Positions 21,965-32,550 of a stretch of 64,000 nt of DNA are shown here, in pieces. The notes under the pieces are model-generated. The model was not told the DNA's origin and did no database searches. It saw only the letters and a list, made by a program, of their open reading frames with translations. Numbering within the stretch: position 1 is the first letter of the stretch; every line of letters starts with the position of its first letter. Source of the stretch: Moellerella wisconsensis ATCC 35017 (GTDB taxonomy: Bacteria > Pseudomonadota > Gammaproteobacteria > Enterobacterales > Enterobacteriaceae); assembly GCF_001294465.1 (NCBI RefSeq), contig NZ_LGAA01000026.1, positions 62,001 to 126,000 on the forward strand, read 5' to 3'. Both the position numbers and the translations under genes were made by a program.

Positions 21965-22501
21965 CTACTTGTAGGCTATTTCATAAGTTGCTGTAGAGGT
22001 AAAGTTACCATAAGTTAATTCTTTACCCGTTAATTCAATTTTAGTATTAAAATTAATATCAATATTATTGGTTGTTGCGCTATTAACAGCTGCTGCAATC
22101 ACTCCCGTACGAATATCTAAATCATTTTTTAAACTATCTAATAATCTAATACCAATACCTGAAGCAGCGCCTCTTACCGCTAACAATTCGGGTTTATCTT
22201 GGTCAGAAGTTCCCTTAAATTCTACGACAGCACGCGATACTTGCTTTGGTAATTTTGAATAATCCGCAAAATTACAATTTTCTAAACTGATTTTTGCTGA
22301 TTTAATCTGGTCCATACTCTCATGTCCCATAGATATATCACCAAAATCAATCTGGATATCTTTTGTTCCTGCGGTAATATTACATGGCGCAGCAATTAAG
22401 GTTCCAGTAAAATTTACTGTTCCTGTCAGCTGATTGGCCATAGCTGAAACAGATATTATCGATGCGATGACTGCCGTTAAGATCACTTTTGACTTATTCA
22501 T
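21965..22501 (-). CDS. Major fimbrial subunit (type 1-like pilin)
   Basis: This is a 178-residue structural pilin with signal peptide ending SVSAMANQ. The mature part has the typical disulfide cysteines in IAAPCNITAG and ISLENCNFAD, the GDISMG motif after the first, and a C-terminal donor strand ending TATYEIAYK. It is the first gene of the operon, transcribed toward usher, chaperone and adhesin. The nearly 500-nt upstream region is the likely regulatory zone. Confidence 0.92.
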   Translation of the reverse strand: MNKSKVILTAVIASIISVSAMANQLTGTVNFTGTLIAAPCNITAGTKDIQIDFGDISMGHESMDQIKSAKISLENCNFADYSKLPKQVSRAVVEFKGTSDQDKPELLAVRGAASGIGIRLLDSLKNDLDIRTGVIAAAVNSATTNNIDINFNTKIELTGKELTYGNFTSTATYEIAYK

Positions 22502-22954
22502 TATTACATCCTTGTATTTACTACATGTATATTTAATATTATTTATGGCTATCGTTCTATCAATTAATCGTAATTAATGAAGACTCCCTGATAGCGATTA
22601 TTATCCTAGATAATAATTAGCATGCTTTCAATGTTTATTTTAATTTTTATTGAAAAGATAAAATAAATCAACTTTTAATCTAATTTCTATTAATTATTTA
22701 GATAACATTATTAATTCATTAGTTTATATATATAAATTAAAACATATGTACATATTTAATCCATACCAATAAAAATATGATTAATACATTAAATACTTTT
22801 AATTTAATATGATTTAGAAATAACAATAGATATTTTAAATAAATATAAATTTCAATTAAAGAAATAAATTGATTAATTATATCTTACAATAAAAGCTAAA
22901 TTTATTTAATAAAGGTGGATGTTTTAATGCAGACTTCAGTTTTTAAAATATGCA
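22502..22954. other. AT-rich control region upstream of the fimbrial operon
   Basis: About 450 extremely AT-rich bases lie between pgm and the pilin gene. They hold the fimbrial promoter. I looked for an invertible promoter and saw no convincing long inverted repeat pair, and no recombinase gene is nearby. AT-rich fimbrial promoters are usual H-NS targets; that is inference here. Confidence 0.4.
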
Positions 22955-22978
22955 ATAGGTAGGCTTTCGCCTACCTAT
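22955..22978 (-). terminator. Hairpin terminator downstream of pgm
   Basis: A perfect 10-bp stem ataggtaggc/gcctacctat (22955-22964 with 22969-22978) has a GAAA loop on the minus strand. The following T tract is imperfect (ATTGCATATTTT), so efficiency may be moderate, but position right after pgm fits. Confidence 0.7.
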
Positions 22979-22997
22979 GAGTTGACCGTGAAAATAA

Positions 22998-24635
22998 TTA
23001 ATCAGCAATAACACTATTAACAATATCAATAGCTTCGCTTTCAATTTGTTTTAAATGCTCTGGCCCACGAAAACTTTCGCAATAAATTTTATAGGCTTCT
23101 TCTGTTCCAGATGGACGAGCAGCAAACCAGCCAAAATCTGTCATGATTTTTAATCCACCAATCGCTGCACCATTACCTGAAGCTTTAGTTAATCGTTGAG
23201 TAATTTTATCACCCGCTAAGGTCTCAGCAGCAACCATTTCAGGAGACAGTTTACTAAGACGAGCTTTTTGCGGATGCGATGCCTTAGCTTGAATACGGCT
23301 ATAGCATGGTGCGCCAAATTTTTCGGCTAATTTATTATAATGCTGTTGAGGATCTTCCCCTGTCACTGCTGTGATTTCAGCCGCAAGTAAGCATAAGATA
23401 ATGCCGTCTTTATCCGTTGACCACGGTGTACCATCAAATTTTAAGAAAGATGCTCCAGCGCTTTCTTCACCGCCAAAACCAAGCGAACCGGAGAATAAGC
23501 CATCAACAAACCATTTAAAACCGACAGGAACTTCAACTAAATCACGCCCCAAATCATTTACGACGCGATCAATCATAGCACTGGAAACTAACGTTTTACC
23601 GACAGCGACTTTCTCATTCCACTGTGGACGATGGCGGAATAAATAATCAATCGCAACCGCTAAATAATGATTAGGGTTCATCAGGCCCGCAGGAGTAACA
23701 ATTCCGTGACGGTCATAATCAGGATCATTGGCAAATGCTAAATCAAATTTTTCTTTCATTTCTAATAGACCAGCCATTGCCCAAGGCGAAGAGCAGTCCA
23801 TACGGATCACACCATCATGATCGAGTGGCATAAAACGAAATGTTTGATCAAGCTGTTCATTTACTAATTCAATATCTAACTGATAATATTCAGCAATACG
23901 TTTCCAGTATTCAATACCCGAACCACCTAATGGATCGACACCTATTTTTAATCCCGCTTTCTGGATAGCTTTCATATCAACTACTTCAGCTAAAGCAGCA
24001 ATATATGGTGTAATCAGATCGTGTGCGCTCACATAACCACTCTCTAACGCTTGCTCATAACTAATACGATTAACACCAAGCAAGTTATTCGCTAATAATT
24101 CATTAGCACGTTGCTCAATCACTTGGGTTAAATCCGCATCGGCAGGCCCGCCATTGGATGGGTTATATTTAATCCCACCATCCTCTGGAGGATTATGAGA
24201 AGGGGTAATAACAATACCGTCGGCCTGCTCATTATGAGAACGATTGTGAGTTAAAATAGCATGTGAAATTGATGGTGTCGGTGTGAAGCCATTATTTTCT
24301 TGAATAATAACAGCTACTTGATTCGCAGCTAAAACTTCAACGACAGAAATAAACGCAGCTTCTGACAATGCATGAGTATCTTTACCGATATAACATGGGC
24401 CAGTATTACCTTGCTGCTGACGCACTTCTGCAATAGCTTGGGCAATCGCCAAAATATGATTTTGATTAAAGCTTTTTCGTTCGGCGCTACCACGGTGCCC
24501 AGAAGTACCAAATTTTACGCTATGCGCAGGATTATTAGCATCGGGCTGTAAAGCATAATATTGAGCAGTTAGTTGAGCAACATTGATTAAATCGCTCTGA
24601 TGCGGACGCTGGCCCGCACGTTCATGTATTGTCAC
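22998..24635 (-). CDS. pgm: Phosphoglucomutase (alpha-D-glucose)
   Basis: Pgm interconverts glucose-1-phosphate and glucose-6-phosphate, linking glycolysis to UDP-glucose, trehalose and glycogen pathways. The protein has 545 aa (E. coli 546). The active-site serine loop is [15 protein letters not shown], metal binding is NDPDYDRHG, and phosphate binding is [10 protein letters not shown] near the C-terminus. I chose the GTG at 24635 because GGAGAG lies 6 nt upstream and the protein then begins (V)TIHERAGQ like E. coli Pgm. An ATG 11 codons earlier lacks support. Confidence 0.96.
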   Translation of the reverse strand: MTIHERAGQRPHQSDLINVAQLTAQYYALQPDANNPAHSVKFGTSGHRGSAERKSFNQNHILAIAQAIAEVRQQQGNTGPCYIGKDTHALSEAAFISVVEVLAANQVAVIIQENNGFTPTPSISHAILTHNRSHNEQADGIVITPSHNPPEDGGIKYNPSNGGPADADLTQVIEQRANELLANNLLGVNRISYEQALESGYVSAHDLITPYIAALAEVVDMKAIQKAGLKIGVDPLGGSGIEYWKRIAEYYQLDIELVNEQLDQTFRFMPLDHDGVIRMDCSSPWAMAGLLEMKEKFDLAFANDPDYDRHGIVTPAGLMNPNHYLAVAIDYLFRHRPQWNEKVAVGKTLVSSAMIDRVVNDLGRDLVEVPVGFKWFVDGLFSGSLGFGGEESAGASFLKFDGTPWSTDKDGIILCLLAAEITAVTGEDPQQHYNKLAEKFGAPCYSRIQAKASHPQKARLSKLSPEMVAAETLAGDKITQRLTKASGNGAAIGGLKIMTDFGWFAARPSGTEEAYKIYCESFRGPEHLKQIESEAIDIVNSVIAD

Positions 24636-24689
24636 TGGTTCTCTCCTGAGAATGACAGCTGCTGTCAAATACAGAGCTGCATAAGCCGG

Positions 24690-25232
24690 TTAGATAGTAC
24701 TACAGACCTTTTCGATTACATTAGTTGGAAACCGCATTTCTTGCATGATCAGCTCCACCATATTGCGTTTACGACCCGTATTAGTATTGGTAATCACCCA
24801 ATAGGGAGTTCCAGGAATATGGCGCGGTTTAGACTGTTTACCCGCTGACAATAATGTCTGCTCATCACCGGCAAAATAAATTCGTGTACGGCCATGCATC
24901 GATTCGGTTGCAGCAGCAAAGCTGGCAGCATCTAAGCTATATAACGTCGATAAAATCAGCATAAAGCGATCTATTGCTTTATTTTTTTCTGCATAAGCGT
25001 CTGAAAGTAATAATTCACGGATCACTCGAACGGGATTTAACGACTCAGCCGACGTAGAGATCACTGGTGCAGCCAAAACTACTGATTCAGTCTCAGGAGC
25101 CTGTGCTTTAACCGGCTGCCCGGATTTAAAATCTAGCATACGACGTAAAATATCCGATGCACTTTCACCGATATGTTGTGTATGACTGGCAATATAGCGG
25201 TAAAGCTCTTCATCAACCTCAATAATTTTCAT
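24690..25232 (-). CDS. seqA: SeqA, negative modulator of replication initiation
   Basis: SeqA binds hemimethylated GATC sites and sequesters oriC after initiation. The protein has 180 aa (E. coli 181). The N-terminal oligomerisation domain is MKIIEVDEELYRYIASHTQH, a flexible linker covers residues 40-75, and the C-terminal DNA-binding domain contains GRTRIYFAGDEQTLL, KQSKPRHIPGTPYWVITN and NTGRKRNMV. It is followed 54 nt later by pgm, the conserved seqA-pgm operon. Its presence implies Dam methylation in this organism. Confidence 0.97.
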   Translation of the reverse strand: MKIIEVDEELYRYIASHTQHIGESASDILRRMLDFKSGQPVKAQAPETESVVLAAPVISTSAESLNPVRVIRELLLSDAYAEKNKAIDRFMLILSTLYSLDAASFAAATESMHGRTRIYFAGDEQTLLSAGKQSKPRHIPGTPYWVITNTNTGRKRNMVELIMQEMRFPTNVIEKVCSTI

Positions 25233-25324
25233 TTCGTTCCAGTACTGTATTTGACTAAAATTTTCTTACGAATTATAGGATAGTTTTAAATAAAACAAAA
25301 CAATTAAAATTTCAATAACTTAAA

Positions 25325-25338
25325 GTGATTTAGATCAA
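25325..25338. promoter_or_regulatory. Possible FNR-type site in the seqA-ybfF divergent region
   Basis: The sequence gtgatttagatcaa matches the FNR consensus TTGAT-N4-ATCAA with one mismatch. It lies in the 340-nt region between divergent seqA and ybfF, which otherwise holds no gene. A CRP-type reading is also possible. Confidence 0.3.
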
Positions 25339-25574
25339 TAGTACCCATGAATTTTTTGAGTATTAAAAAATCAATCCGTTATAAATTATTGATATTTTAG
25401 CCAGAATCTATTGATTCTATAGCGCATATTAAATTGCGCTATCATGCTAACTGGCAGATTAGATTGCAAATAATCCACCTCAATAAGACATTATACAACA
25501 AGCAGCTATTTGGTTTCTGAGCTTGCCCATGTCATGATATCCCATATTTCATTAATTGATTGAAGCACTCATTT

Positions 25575-26345
25575 ATGAAGACATTATTAAATTATATTAT
25601 TCATCAGCCTACTTCCCCTGCCTCCTCGACACCAATTATTCTAATCCATGGACTGTTTGGTGATCTTAATAATCTTGGCGTATTAGCGCGAGATCTTAAA
25701 AATCACTATATCACTTTGCAGGTTGATGTCCGTAATCATGGCGATTCATTTCGATCAGAAAGCATGAATTATGCTGAAATGGCTCAAGATATTATCGATT
25801 TAGTCACTGGATTGGGCTATTCAAAAGTTATACTTATTGGCCATTCCATGGGGGGAAAAATTGCCATGGCGGCTAGCGCAATTAAGCCTGAACTGATTGA
25901 AAATATTGTCGTTATCGATATGGCTCCTGTGGCATATCAGCAGCATCGCCATCAGCATATATTTTCTGCTCTGCAAGCGGTACTGGATAATCATGCCACC
26001 AGTAGACAAACTGCGGCCGCCATCATGCGCGAATATTTATCCGAAGAAGGCGTTATTCAATTCTTATTAAAATCGTTTCGTCAGGGTGAATGGAAATTCA
26101 ATCTTCCCGTGTTAATTCAACAATACAACAATATTATTGGTTGGCAGCAATTACCCTCTTGGTCAGGAAAAATTTTATTTATTCCCGGGGGAAATTCGTC
26201 TTATGTTAAACCAGAATATCGCGATATTATTGCCGAACAATTTCCTAATGCATCAGCTTGGGTTGTCGCTGGAGCCGATCACTGGGTACATGCTGAAAAA
26301 CCCGAGTCCGTTTTACGCGCGATCCACCGTTTTTTAGCCGCTTAA
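25575..26345 (+). CDS. ybfF: YbfF, alpha/beta-hydrolase esterase
   Basis: YbfF is an alpha/beta-hydrolase with esterase activity on acyl-CoA-like and short acyl substrates in E. coli; the physiological substrate is unclear. The protein has 256 aa from the ATG at 25575. The oxyanion region is IILIHGLFGDLNNLG, the nucleophile elbow is IGHSMGGK, and the catalytic His lies in GADHWVHAEKP near the end. The longer frame would need a TTG start. It is divergent from seqA, as in E. coli. Confidence 0.93.
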   Translation: MKTLLNYIIHQPTSPASSTPIILIHGLFGDLNNLGVLARDLKNHYITLQVDVRNHGDSFRSESMNYAEMAQDIIDLVTGLGYSKVILIGHSMGGKIAMAASAIKPELIENIVVIDMAPVAYQQHRHQHIFSALQAVLDNHATSRQTAAAIMREYLSEEGVIQFLLKSFRQGEWKFNLPVLIQQYNNIIGWQQLPSWSGKILFIPGGNSSYVKPEYRDIIAEQFPNASAWVVAGADHWVHAEKPESVLRAIHRFLAA

Positions 26346-26381
26346 TTAGTCGATAAAATTTTTCGCTGATAAGAACTAACA

Positions 26382-26420
26382 ATAGGCAAATATATGATGA
26401 TATTTGTCTATTATTTTATA
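26382..26420 (+). terminator. Terminator downstream of ybfF
   Basis: A stem ataggcaaata/tatttgtctat (26382-26392 with 26401-26411, including one G-T pair) is followed by TTATTTTAT. It lies about 40 nt after the ybfF stop and separates it from the type I secretion operon. Confidence 0.65.
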
Positions 26421-26628
26421 TGACTAATTACATAAATAAAACTTCACAAATATAAATTTCGAATATATAACCAACTTAATATTAAATATATTATTAATCT
26501 AAGCATAAAAAACAATAAAATAGGATAAAATTCAATATATTTAAAAACAATAACTATTGTAGCATGAGGCTCCTAATTAATTATTATATATATTGTTATT
26601 AATTATAAATAACTCATCGGCATACAAT

Positions 26629-28716
26629 ATGATAGATAAACAACAGTCAGATACCCTTAGCTTAATCGGGATAATTATAAAACTCACTAAAGATATTGAT
26701 ATAAATCAGTTTAATTCAGTGATATCAGAGAGTGAAAATTTCAATTTTAATTTAAAAAACATTAATCATCATTATCACGTTAAGTGCCAAATCAAACAAA
26801 ACATCAATAAGGATATAAAAAAGTTATCAGCTCCATGTATTATTTACGATACTGATGGAACCTCATGGTTATTAGCTAATCTTAATAATGAACAAGTACT
26901 TATTCAGCCCGCAGGTAATGCTCCTCCAGAGATTTGGGAGATGCAAGAATTTAAATCACGTTGGAGCGGAAAGTGGCTTTATGTAAAACAACAACAAAGT
27001 AAATTTGATATTAGTTGGTTTTATCCTGAATTTGTTAAACATAAAAAAATAATTGGACTCATTTTATTATTTTCATTTATTTTACAAATATTAGCCTTAA
27101 TATCTCCTATCGTTATGCAAGTTATTATGGATAAAGTAATGGTCCATAATAGCCTAACGACTCTCGATGTTTTAATCATCGCATTGGTTGTTGCTGCTTT
27201 TGCTGAGGTTATTTTAAAGGGATTTCGAGAATATATTTATCATCATACCGCCAATCGAATTGATATTATTCTTGGATTAAAATTAGTCTCTCATTTATTG
27301 TATTTACCGGTATCATTTTTTAAATCACGACAAATAGGAGCTATAGTTACTCGAGTTAAAGAGCTTGAAACCATTCGAGAATTTTTAACTGGCAGTTTAT
27401 TTACTCTGTGTGTAGATGTCTTATTTTTATTCGTATTTATTTACGTTATGAATCTGCTATCAGGTGTATTAACCCTAGTATTTATCCTATCAATCCCAGC
27501 TTATTTATTGGTCGCATGGTTACTTACCCCCAAAATAGAAGCCGCGGCACATCAACAATTTATGCATACGGCGATTAATACTTCATTTTTAACTGAGAGT
27601 CTCAATGGTGTTGAAACAGTTAAAAGCTTATCTATTGAGCCGCATTTTAAACGTCGTTGGGAGCAACAAACCTCTGACATGAGCCAAAGTTCTTTTGTTG
27701 CTCAGCAAATTCATTCGCGCTCTGAACATTGGGTCATGTTTATTCAGAAAATAGTATTGGCAATTATTTTATGGATGGGCGCATCTGAAGTACTGGCGTT
27801 AAATATGACCATTGGACAGTTAATTGCTTTTCAAATGATGGCCAATCATGCCAGCCAGCCGTTAGTAAAAATGGTTCAATTATGGGGTGATTATATTCGT
27901 ACTCGTGTAGCCATCGAAAAACTGGCTCAAATTATTAACTTACCGACTGAGCAACATCAATCGGGACTCAAAAATCCATCGAATGGAGATATTTTATTTA
28001 ATAATCTGTCATTCCGTTATCAACCTGATATGCCCTATATTCTACAAAATTTTAATTTATCTATTCCACAAGGAGAAACCCTAGGCATTGTCGGTACTTC
28101 GGGATCAGGGAAAAGCACCTTGGCACGATTGTTATTAAGACTTTATGCGCCAGAACAAGGGCAAATTACAATTGATAATCAGCCTCTTTCAACCATTAAT
28201 ATGACCACATTGCGCCAACAAATTGGCATTGTTTTGCAAGAGAACTTTTTATTTCATCAATCGGTGTTTGACAATATCGCGCAATCTAAACCAAATGCGT
28301 CGTTAGATGAGGTCATTAATGCAGCAAAAATGGCTGGAGCTCACGATTTTATTCTTAAATTACCGTTAGGTTACGACACCTTAATTTCTGAAGGCGGATC
28401 GTCTTTATCCGGTGGACAACGACAAAGAGTTGCGATTGCTCGTACCTTATTATCCAATCCTAAAATTATTATTTTTGATGAAGCCACCAGCGCATTAGAT
28501 GATGAATCTCAGGCTATTATTCAAGCCAATATGCACCAGATAGCGCAAGGTCGAACCATTATTACTATCGCCCATCGATTATCGACTATCCGTAACCATC
28601 AACGCATTATTGTCATGCAGCACGGTAAAATAATAGAACAAGGAAGTCATGATGAATTACTCATGCTGAATAAACAATATAAACATTTATGGACTCTTCA
28701 GCAGTCGCTGAAATAA
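26629..28716 (+). CDS. Type I secretion ABC transporter, RtxB/HlyB-like
   Basis: This is a full-length inner-membrane ABC exporter, 695 aa from the ATG at 26629. It has an N-terminal C39-peptidase-like domain (about residues 1-125) without the catalytic Cys, as in HlyB. A six-helix membrane domain follows, with ISPIVMQVIMDKVMVH and VSFFKSRQIGAIVTRVKELE, then the ATPase domain with [37 protein letters not shown] and IAHRLSTI. It heads a B-D-E arrangement like V. cholerae rtxBDE. No Shine-Dalgarno is obvious, and no RTX substrate gene lies nearby. Confidence 0.88.
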   Translation: MIDKQQSDTLSLIGIIIKLTKDIDINQFNSVISESENFNFNLKNINHHYHVKCQIKQNINKDIKKLSAPCIIYDTDGTSWLLANLNNEQVLIQPAGNAPPEIWEMQEFKSRWSGKWLYVKQQQSKFDISWFYPEFVKHKKIIGLILLFSFILQILALISPIVMQVIMDKVMVHNSLTTLDVLIIALVVAAFAEVILKGFREYIYHHTANRIDIILGLKLVSHLLYLPVSFFKSRQIGAIVTRVKELETIREFLTGSLFTLCVDVLFLFVFIYVMNLLSGVLTLVFILSIPAYLLVAWLLTPKIEAAAHQQFMHTAINTSFLTESLNGVETVKSLSIEPHFKRRWEQQTSDMSQSSFVAQQIHSRSEHWVMFIQKIVLAIILWMGASEVLALNMTIGQLIAFQMMANHASQPLVKMVQLWGDYIRTRVAIEKLAQIINLPTEQHQSGLKNPSNGDILFNNLSFRYQPDMPYILQNFNLSIPQGETLGIVGTSGSGKSTLARLLLRLYAPEQGQITIDNQPLSTINMTTLRQQIGIVLQENFLFHQSVFDNIAQSKPNASLDEVINAAKMAGAHDFILKLPLGYDTLISEGGSSLSGGQRQRVAIARTLLSNPKIIIFDEATSALDDESQAIIQANMHQIAQGRTIITIAHRLSTIRNHQRIIVMQHGKIIEQGSHDELLMLNKQYKHLWTLQQSLK

Positions 28717-28733
28717 AAATATGGAAATAAATA

Positions 28734-30104
28734 ATGGATATTAAATCTACATCATGGTTACAACGTATTAAAGCTAAATTAAAGAAGATAAATCATGCTA
28801 AACATTATGAGTTTCTACCCTCTCATTTAGCGCTAATAAAAAGCCCACCATCTCTTTTTGCTATTATCACCGCTGTTACATTAAGCGTTGGAATTATTGC
28901 CACATTATTATGGGCGTATATTGGTAAATTAGATGTACAAGCCACCACAATGGGTCGATTAATTGTTTCCGGCCATTCTCAAGTTATTCAAGCTGTCGAA
29001 CAGAGTCGTTTGATACATTTATATATAAAAGAAGGACAGCATGTCGAACAAGGCGAACCTTTATTAGGCATGAATGTCTTGGGTGTTAGCCAGGATATAT
29101 TAAGTTTAGGTCATCAAATTGATTTTTATACTAACGAAAGTCTATTGTATTCAGCATTATTACAAAAATTGCCACCTGAAACTCAAACTGCATTTAATAT
29201 ATTATCATTAGAGCAACAGCAAAAACTATCAAGTAATTATCAAAGTATAAAAAATGAGTTTGATTCAGCCATAACTGGTATTGATATTGAAATAAATATA
29301 GCCGATACAAATATTAATACTAAAAATAATGAACTTAAAATTCTGTCCTCATTACTCCATAATATCCAACAGCGCTTGGATGCACATAAGCAATTAAGTC
29401 AAAAGAAAATTATTAGTCAAAATGAATATCTGGAAAAAGAAAAGGAACTATTGCTAACTCAAAAAGAGATCACCCAGAAAAAATCTGAAAAAATGATTTT
29501 AAATGCACAAAAAGAAGGTTTAATCGAAAAACTTAATTCAATACGCATTCAGAAAGCCCAAGAATGGTATGAAAAACATAAACAATCCGAATTTCAGATT
29601 ATTAAGCTAGAGCAAGAGTTTTATAAAACTGAAGAAAGAGAACAACTAGAAATTATACGTTCTCCGGTTACCGGAACGATTCAAGAGTTATCCATTTATA
29701 CCATTGGTGCCGTATTACAACCGGCGCAAAAACTCATGGTTATTGTCCCCGATAACGATGTTCAAATCGCCGAAGTGAAGATTCTAAATAAAGATATTGG
29801 TTTTATTCGTGAAGGACAAACCGTAACAGTAAAAGTAGATACCTTCCCTTATACCCGTTATGGCACCATTGATGGAAAAATACTGTCTATTTCTCGAGAT
29901 AGTACCCACGATGAAAAATTAGGCTTAATTTTTATTGGCCAAATCAGTTTGGATAAAAATAGCTTAAATGTTGAAGGTACAAAGGTAGAATTAACTCCAG
30001 GGCTATCGATTGTGGCAGAAATAAAGACCGATCAGCGTCGAGTGATCGATTATGTATTAAGCCCCGTCAGAGAATATATGTCCGAAGCCATGAGGGAGAA
30101 ATAA
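28734..30104 (+). CDS. Type I secretion membrane-fusion protein, HlyD/RtxD-like
   Basis: This is the 456-residue periplasmic adaptor that links the ABC exporter to a TolC-type outer-membrane channel. A single membrane anchor lies near residues 43-66, followed by a barrel-sandwich half motif (GQHVEQGEPLLGM). A long coiled coil spans about residues 130-290, then the second lipoyl half and beta-barrel (IRSPVTGTIQELS, VQIAEVKILNKDIGFIREGQ). It starts 17 nt after the first transporter gene and ends 3 nt before the second. No tolC gene is present here; the housekeeping TolC would serve. Confidence 0.88.
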   Translation: MDIKSTSWLQRIKAKLKKINHAKHYEFLPSHLALIKSPPSLFAIITAVTLSVGIIATLLWAYIGKLDVQATTMGRLIVSGHSQVIQAVEQSRLIHLYIKEGQHVEQGEPLLGMNVLGVSQDILSLGHQIDFYTNESLLYSALLQKLPPETQTAFNILSLEQQQKLSSNYQSIKNEFDSAITGIDIEINIADTNINTKNNELKILSSLLHNIQQRLDAHKQLSQKKIISQNEYLEKEKELLLTQKEITQKKSEKMILNAQKEGLIEKLNSIRIQKAQEWYEKHKQSEFQIIKLEQEFYKTEEREQLEIIRSPVTGTIQELSIYTIGAVLQPAQKLMVIVPDNDVQIAEVKILNKDIGFIREGQTVTVKVDTFPYTRYGTIDGKILSISRDSTHDEKLGLIFIGQISLDKNSLNVEGTKVELTPGLSIVAEIKTDQRRVIDYVLSPVREYMSEAMREK

Positions 30105-30107
30105 TCA

Positions 30108-32057
30108 ATGAGTAACATGGATGATACATTGATTCATAATCAGGGACTTAAAGTACTTATCTGGGTTGCTGACTATTATAAAAAAAGTATCACTGAAGAT
30201 CAGTTGATACACGCTCTCGGTATGAATAGTGATATTCCGACTGACTGGCAATTACGCGAATGTGCAGATCTCATCGGTTTAGAAACAGAATATGCACTTA
30301 TTAATCAACATCAATTTGAACATTTACCGCTTCCAGCCGTAATAAAAATTGATCATAGCTGGCAGATCTTAATTAAGAATGATGCCGCGCAATTAATTCT
30401 GATTAAATTTACCAGCGATAACCAACCAGAAACGAACCTATTTAATCCAAATAATGAAGATTATTCTGTTTTATTAATTAAAGAAAAAATAGAGAAACCT
30501 AAAAAACAACCTTTTGGTTTATCTTGGTTTATTCCCTCAATATTTCGTCAGCGCTTTCAATTACGAGATATTTTTATTCTTGCAGCTGTAGTTCAAGTTT
30601 TTGCCTTAATAAACCCACTACTATTCGAAAATATTATCGATAAAGTACTGGTTGGGCGAAGTATTTCTAGCTTACATGTTCTTGCTATTGCCATGGTAGG
30701 TATTGCTATTGCCGAGCCATTATACAGTTTTATTCGTAATAAAATTTTCGGTTACATGAGTGTACAAATTAATGCAGAGCTTTCTGGCCGCTTATATCAA
30801 CATTTAATGGCATTACCTATATCCTATTTTGCTCAGCGTCAAACGGGTAAAATTATTTCGCGTATCCGAGAAATGGCTCAAATTCGTCAATTCCTGACGG
30901 GCTCGACATTAATGCTATTTATTGATTTAATTTTTGTAATTTTATTTGTGGCTATTTTATTTTCCTACAGCGTTGTCATGTCAGGAATATTAGTCGGTTC
31001 ATTGGTAATATTTTTTATATTATGGCTAATCCTAGGGCCTATTATTCGCCAGCAAACAGAAAAAGCCTATCAATCTGATGAAAATACTACCTCGTTTTTA
31101 ACCGAATCTATTACCGGTATAGAAACAATCAAGACCACAGCTACAGAAAAATATTTTATTCGTCGTTGGGAAAAACTATTAAGCCACCAACTAGTCCAAA
31201 ACTTTAAAGTCTCAACACGCGGGATTACCGCTTCTCAACTTATGATGTTGATCAGCAAAATTACCGTGGCTCTTTTATTATGGGTCGGTGTGAAAGAGGT
31301 ATTGGAAAATAGAATGACCGCCGGTGAGTTAATTGCTTATAATATGCTCAGTGCACATGTTACTCAGCCTATATTACGATTAGCTCAAATTTGGCAAGAT
31401 TTTCAGCATACTTTAATTTCTCTTCGACGCGTCGGTGATATTCTAGATGAACCTATAGAAAATGAACGTCAAGGTATTGTCAGCGCAGCTGCTGTACAAG
31501 GTAAAATTGATTTTCAAAATATTCGTTTTCGCTATCAACCGGATACTCCTGAAGTACTAAAAAATCTCTCCTTATCGATAAAAGCCGGCGAGTTTATTGG
31601 AATTACCGGCCCTTCTGGCTCAGGTAAAAGTACCCTCACCAAATTGCTACAGCGATTATATATCCCACAACACGGTCAAGTGATTGTTGATGGTATGGAT
31701 TTAGCTGTCGCAGATACTGTGACATTACGTCGGCGCATGAGCGTGGTTCTACAAGAGAGTATCTTGTTTGTCGGATCAGTAAGTGAAAATATTCGATTAA
31801 GCCAACCTGATGCCAGTGATGAAGAGGTAATTCATGCGGCAACACTGGCTGGTGCATTGCCTTTTATCGAAGAATTGAAGGGCGGTTTTAATTATCAACT
31901 TTCTGAGCGAGGATTAAATTTATCGGGTGGTCAACGTCAGCGGATTGCTCTAGCTCGAGCCTTACTAACCAAGCCAGATATTTTAATTCTCGATGAAGCG
32001 ACTTCCGCATTGGATTATGAATCACAGGATGTGCAAATATTGATTAACGATTTATAG
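30108..32057 (+). pseudogene. Second type I secretion ABC transporter, RtxE-like, 3'-truncated
   Basis: This is the second HlyB-type exporter of the locus, 649 aa where about 710 is usual. The C39-like domain (no catalytic Cys), membrane domain, Walker A GPSGSGKST, signature [16 protein letters not shown] and Walker [13 protein letters not shown] are all present. Just after the D-loop (DYESQ) the sequence leaves the family and stops (DVQILINDL). The H-loop histidine and the last 60 or so residues are missing. In rtxBDE systems the B and E proteins act together, so loss of the H-loop should impair ATP hydrolysis. The break lies at the prophage side. Confidence 0.8.
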
Positions 32058-32137
32058 CTTACAAAGCCGCACTACAAGCCAGCCAGCATTTTTGCGATTT
32101 GCTAATTTTTGCCTATTTTTACTTATTCCTCTCATTT

Positions 32138-32175
32138 TTGTGTCACAATTTCGGCACAGTTTGTCACAGTCACCT
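32138..32175. repeat. Three tandem CACA-containing elements at the probable prophage edge
   Basis: The elements tgtcaca (32141-32147), ggcaca (32153-32158) and tgtcaca (32163-32169) recur at about 10-12 nt spacing in one orientation. This spacing on one helical face resembles arm-type integrase binding sites of prophage att regions. That reading is inference; no integrase is in the window to test it. Confidence 0.35.
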
Positions 32176-32264
32176 TGCTGACAATTATTAATATAAAGTC
32201 GACCAATATTGATATCATCAGCTACATATCTCAAATATCATGCAGCTTCATAATAGGAGATCAC

Positions 32265-32522
32265 ATGAATGCCACTCAATTATTTTTAATTGCCTTAAAT
32301 TGCATCAATGAAAATAGAGAACCATCTCACACTGAGTTATCAAAAATTTATGTTTTTTATAGAGCAGAAATAGAAAATAAAAGCATTTCGATTAATGAAT
32401 TTATACTTAACCAAGATTGGCCGCTTGCTGACGGTCATAATACTCAAATAGTACTTCACTTCATTGGCGCTTATCTTAATCTGTCATTAATAAAAGCCAG
32501 TAATAGAAAACAAGACATATAA
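32265..32522 (+). CDS. Small protein of unknown function (85 aa)
   Basis: The ATG at 32265 has AGGAGA seven bases upstream, a good ribosome site. The 85-residue product is soluble-looking and mostly helical, starting MNATQLFLIALNCINENREP and containing WPLADGHNTQIVLHFIGAYL. I recognise no family. It lies between the truncated transporter gene and phage tail-fibre debris, so it could be a phage accessory gene at the prophage end or a host gene of unknown role. Confidence 0.55.
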   Translation: MNATQLFLIALNCINENREPSHTELSKIYVFYRAEIENKSISINEFILNQDWPLADGHNTQIVLHFIGAYLNLSLIKASNRKQDI

Positions 32523-32550
32523 CATGATTCTTAATTGTTTTTTTAATAAT

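Noticed and set aside
22502-22954. Invertible fimbrial promoter
   Set aside because: Short AT-rich repeats exist, but I found no clear long inverted repeat pair and no fim-type recombinase gene nearby.
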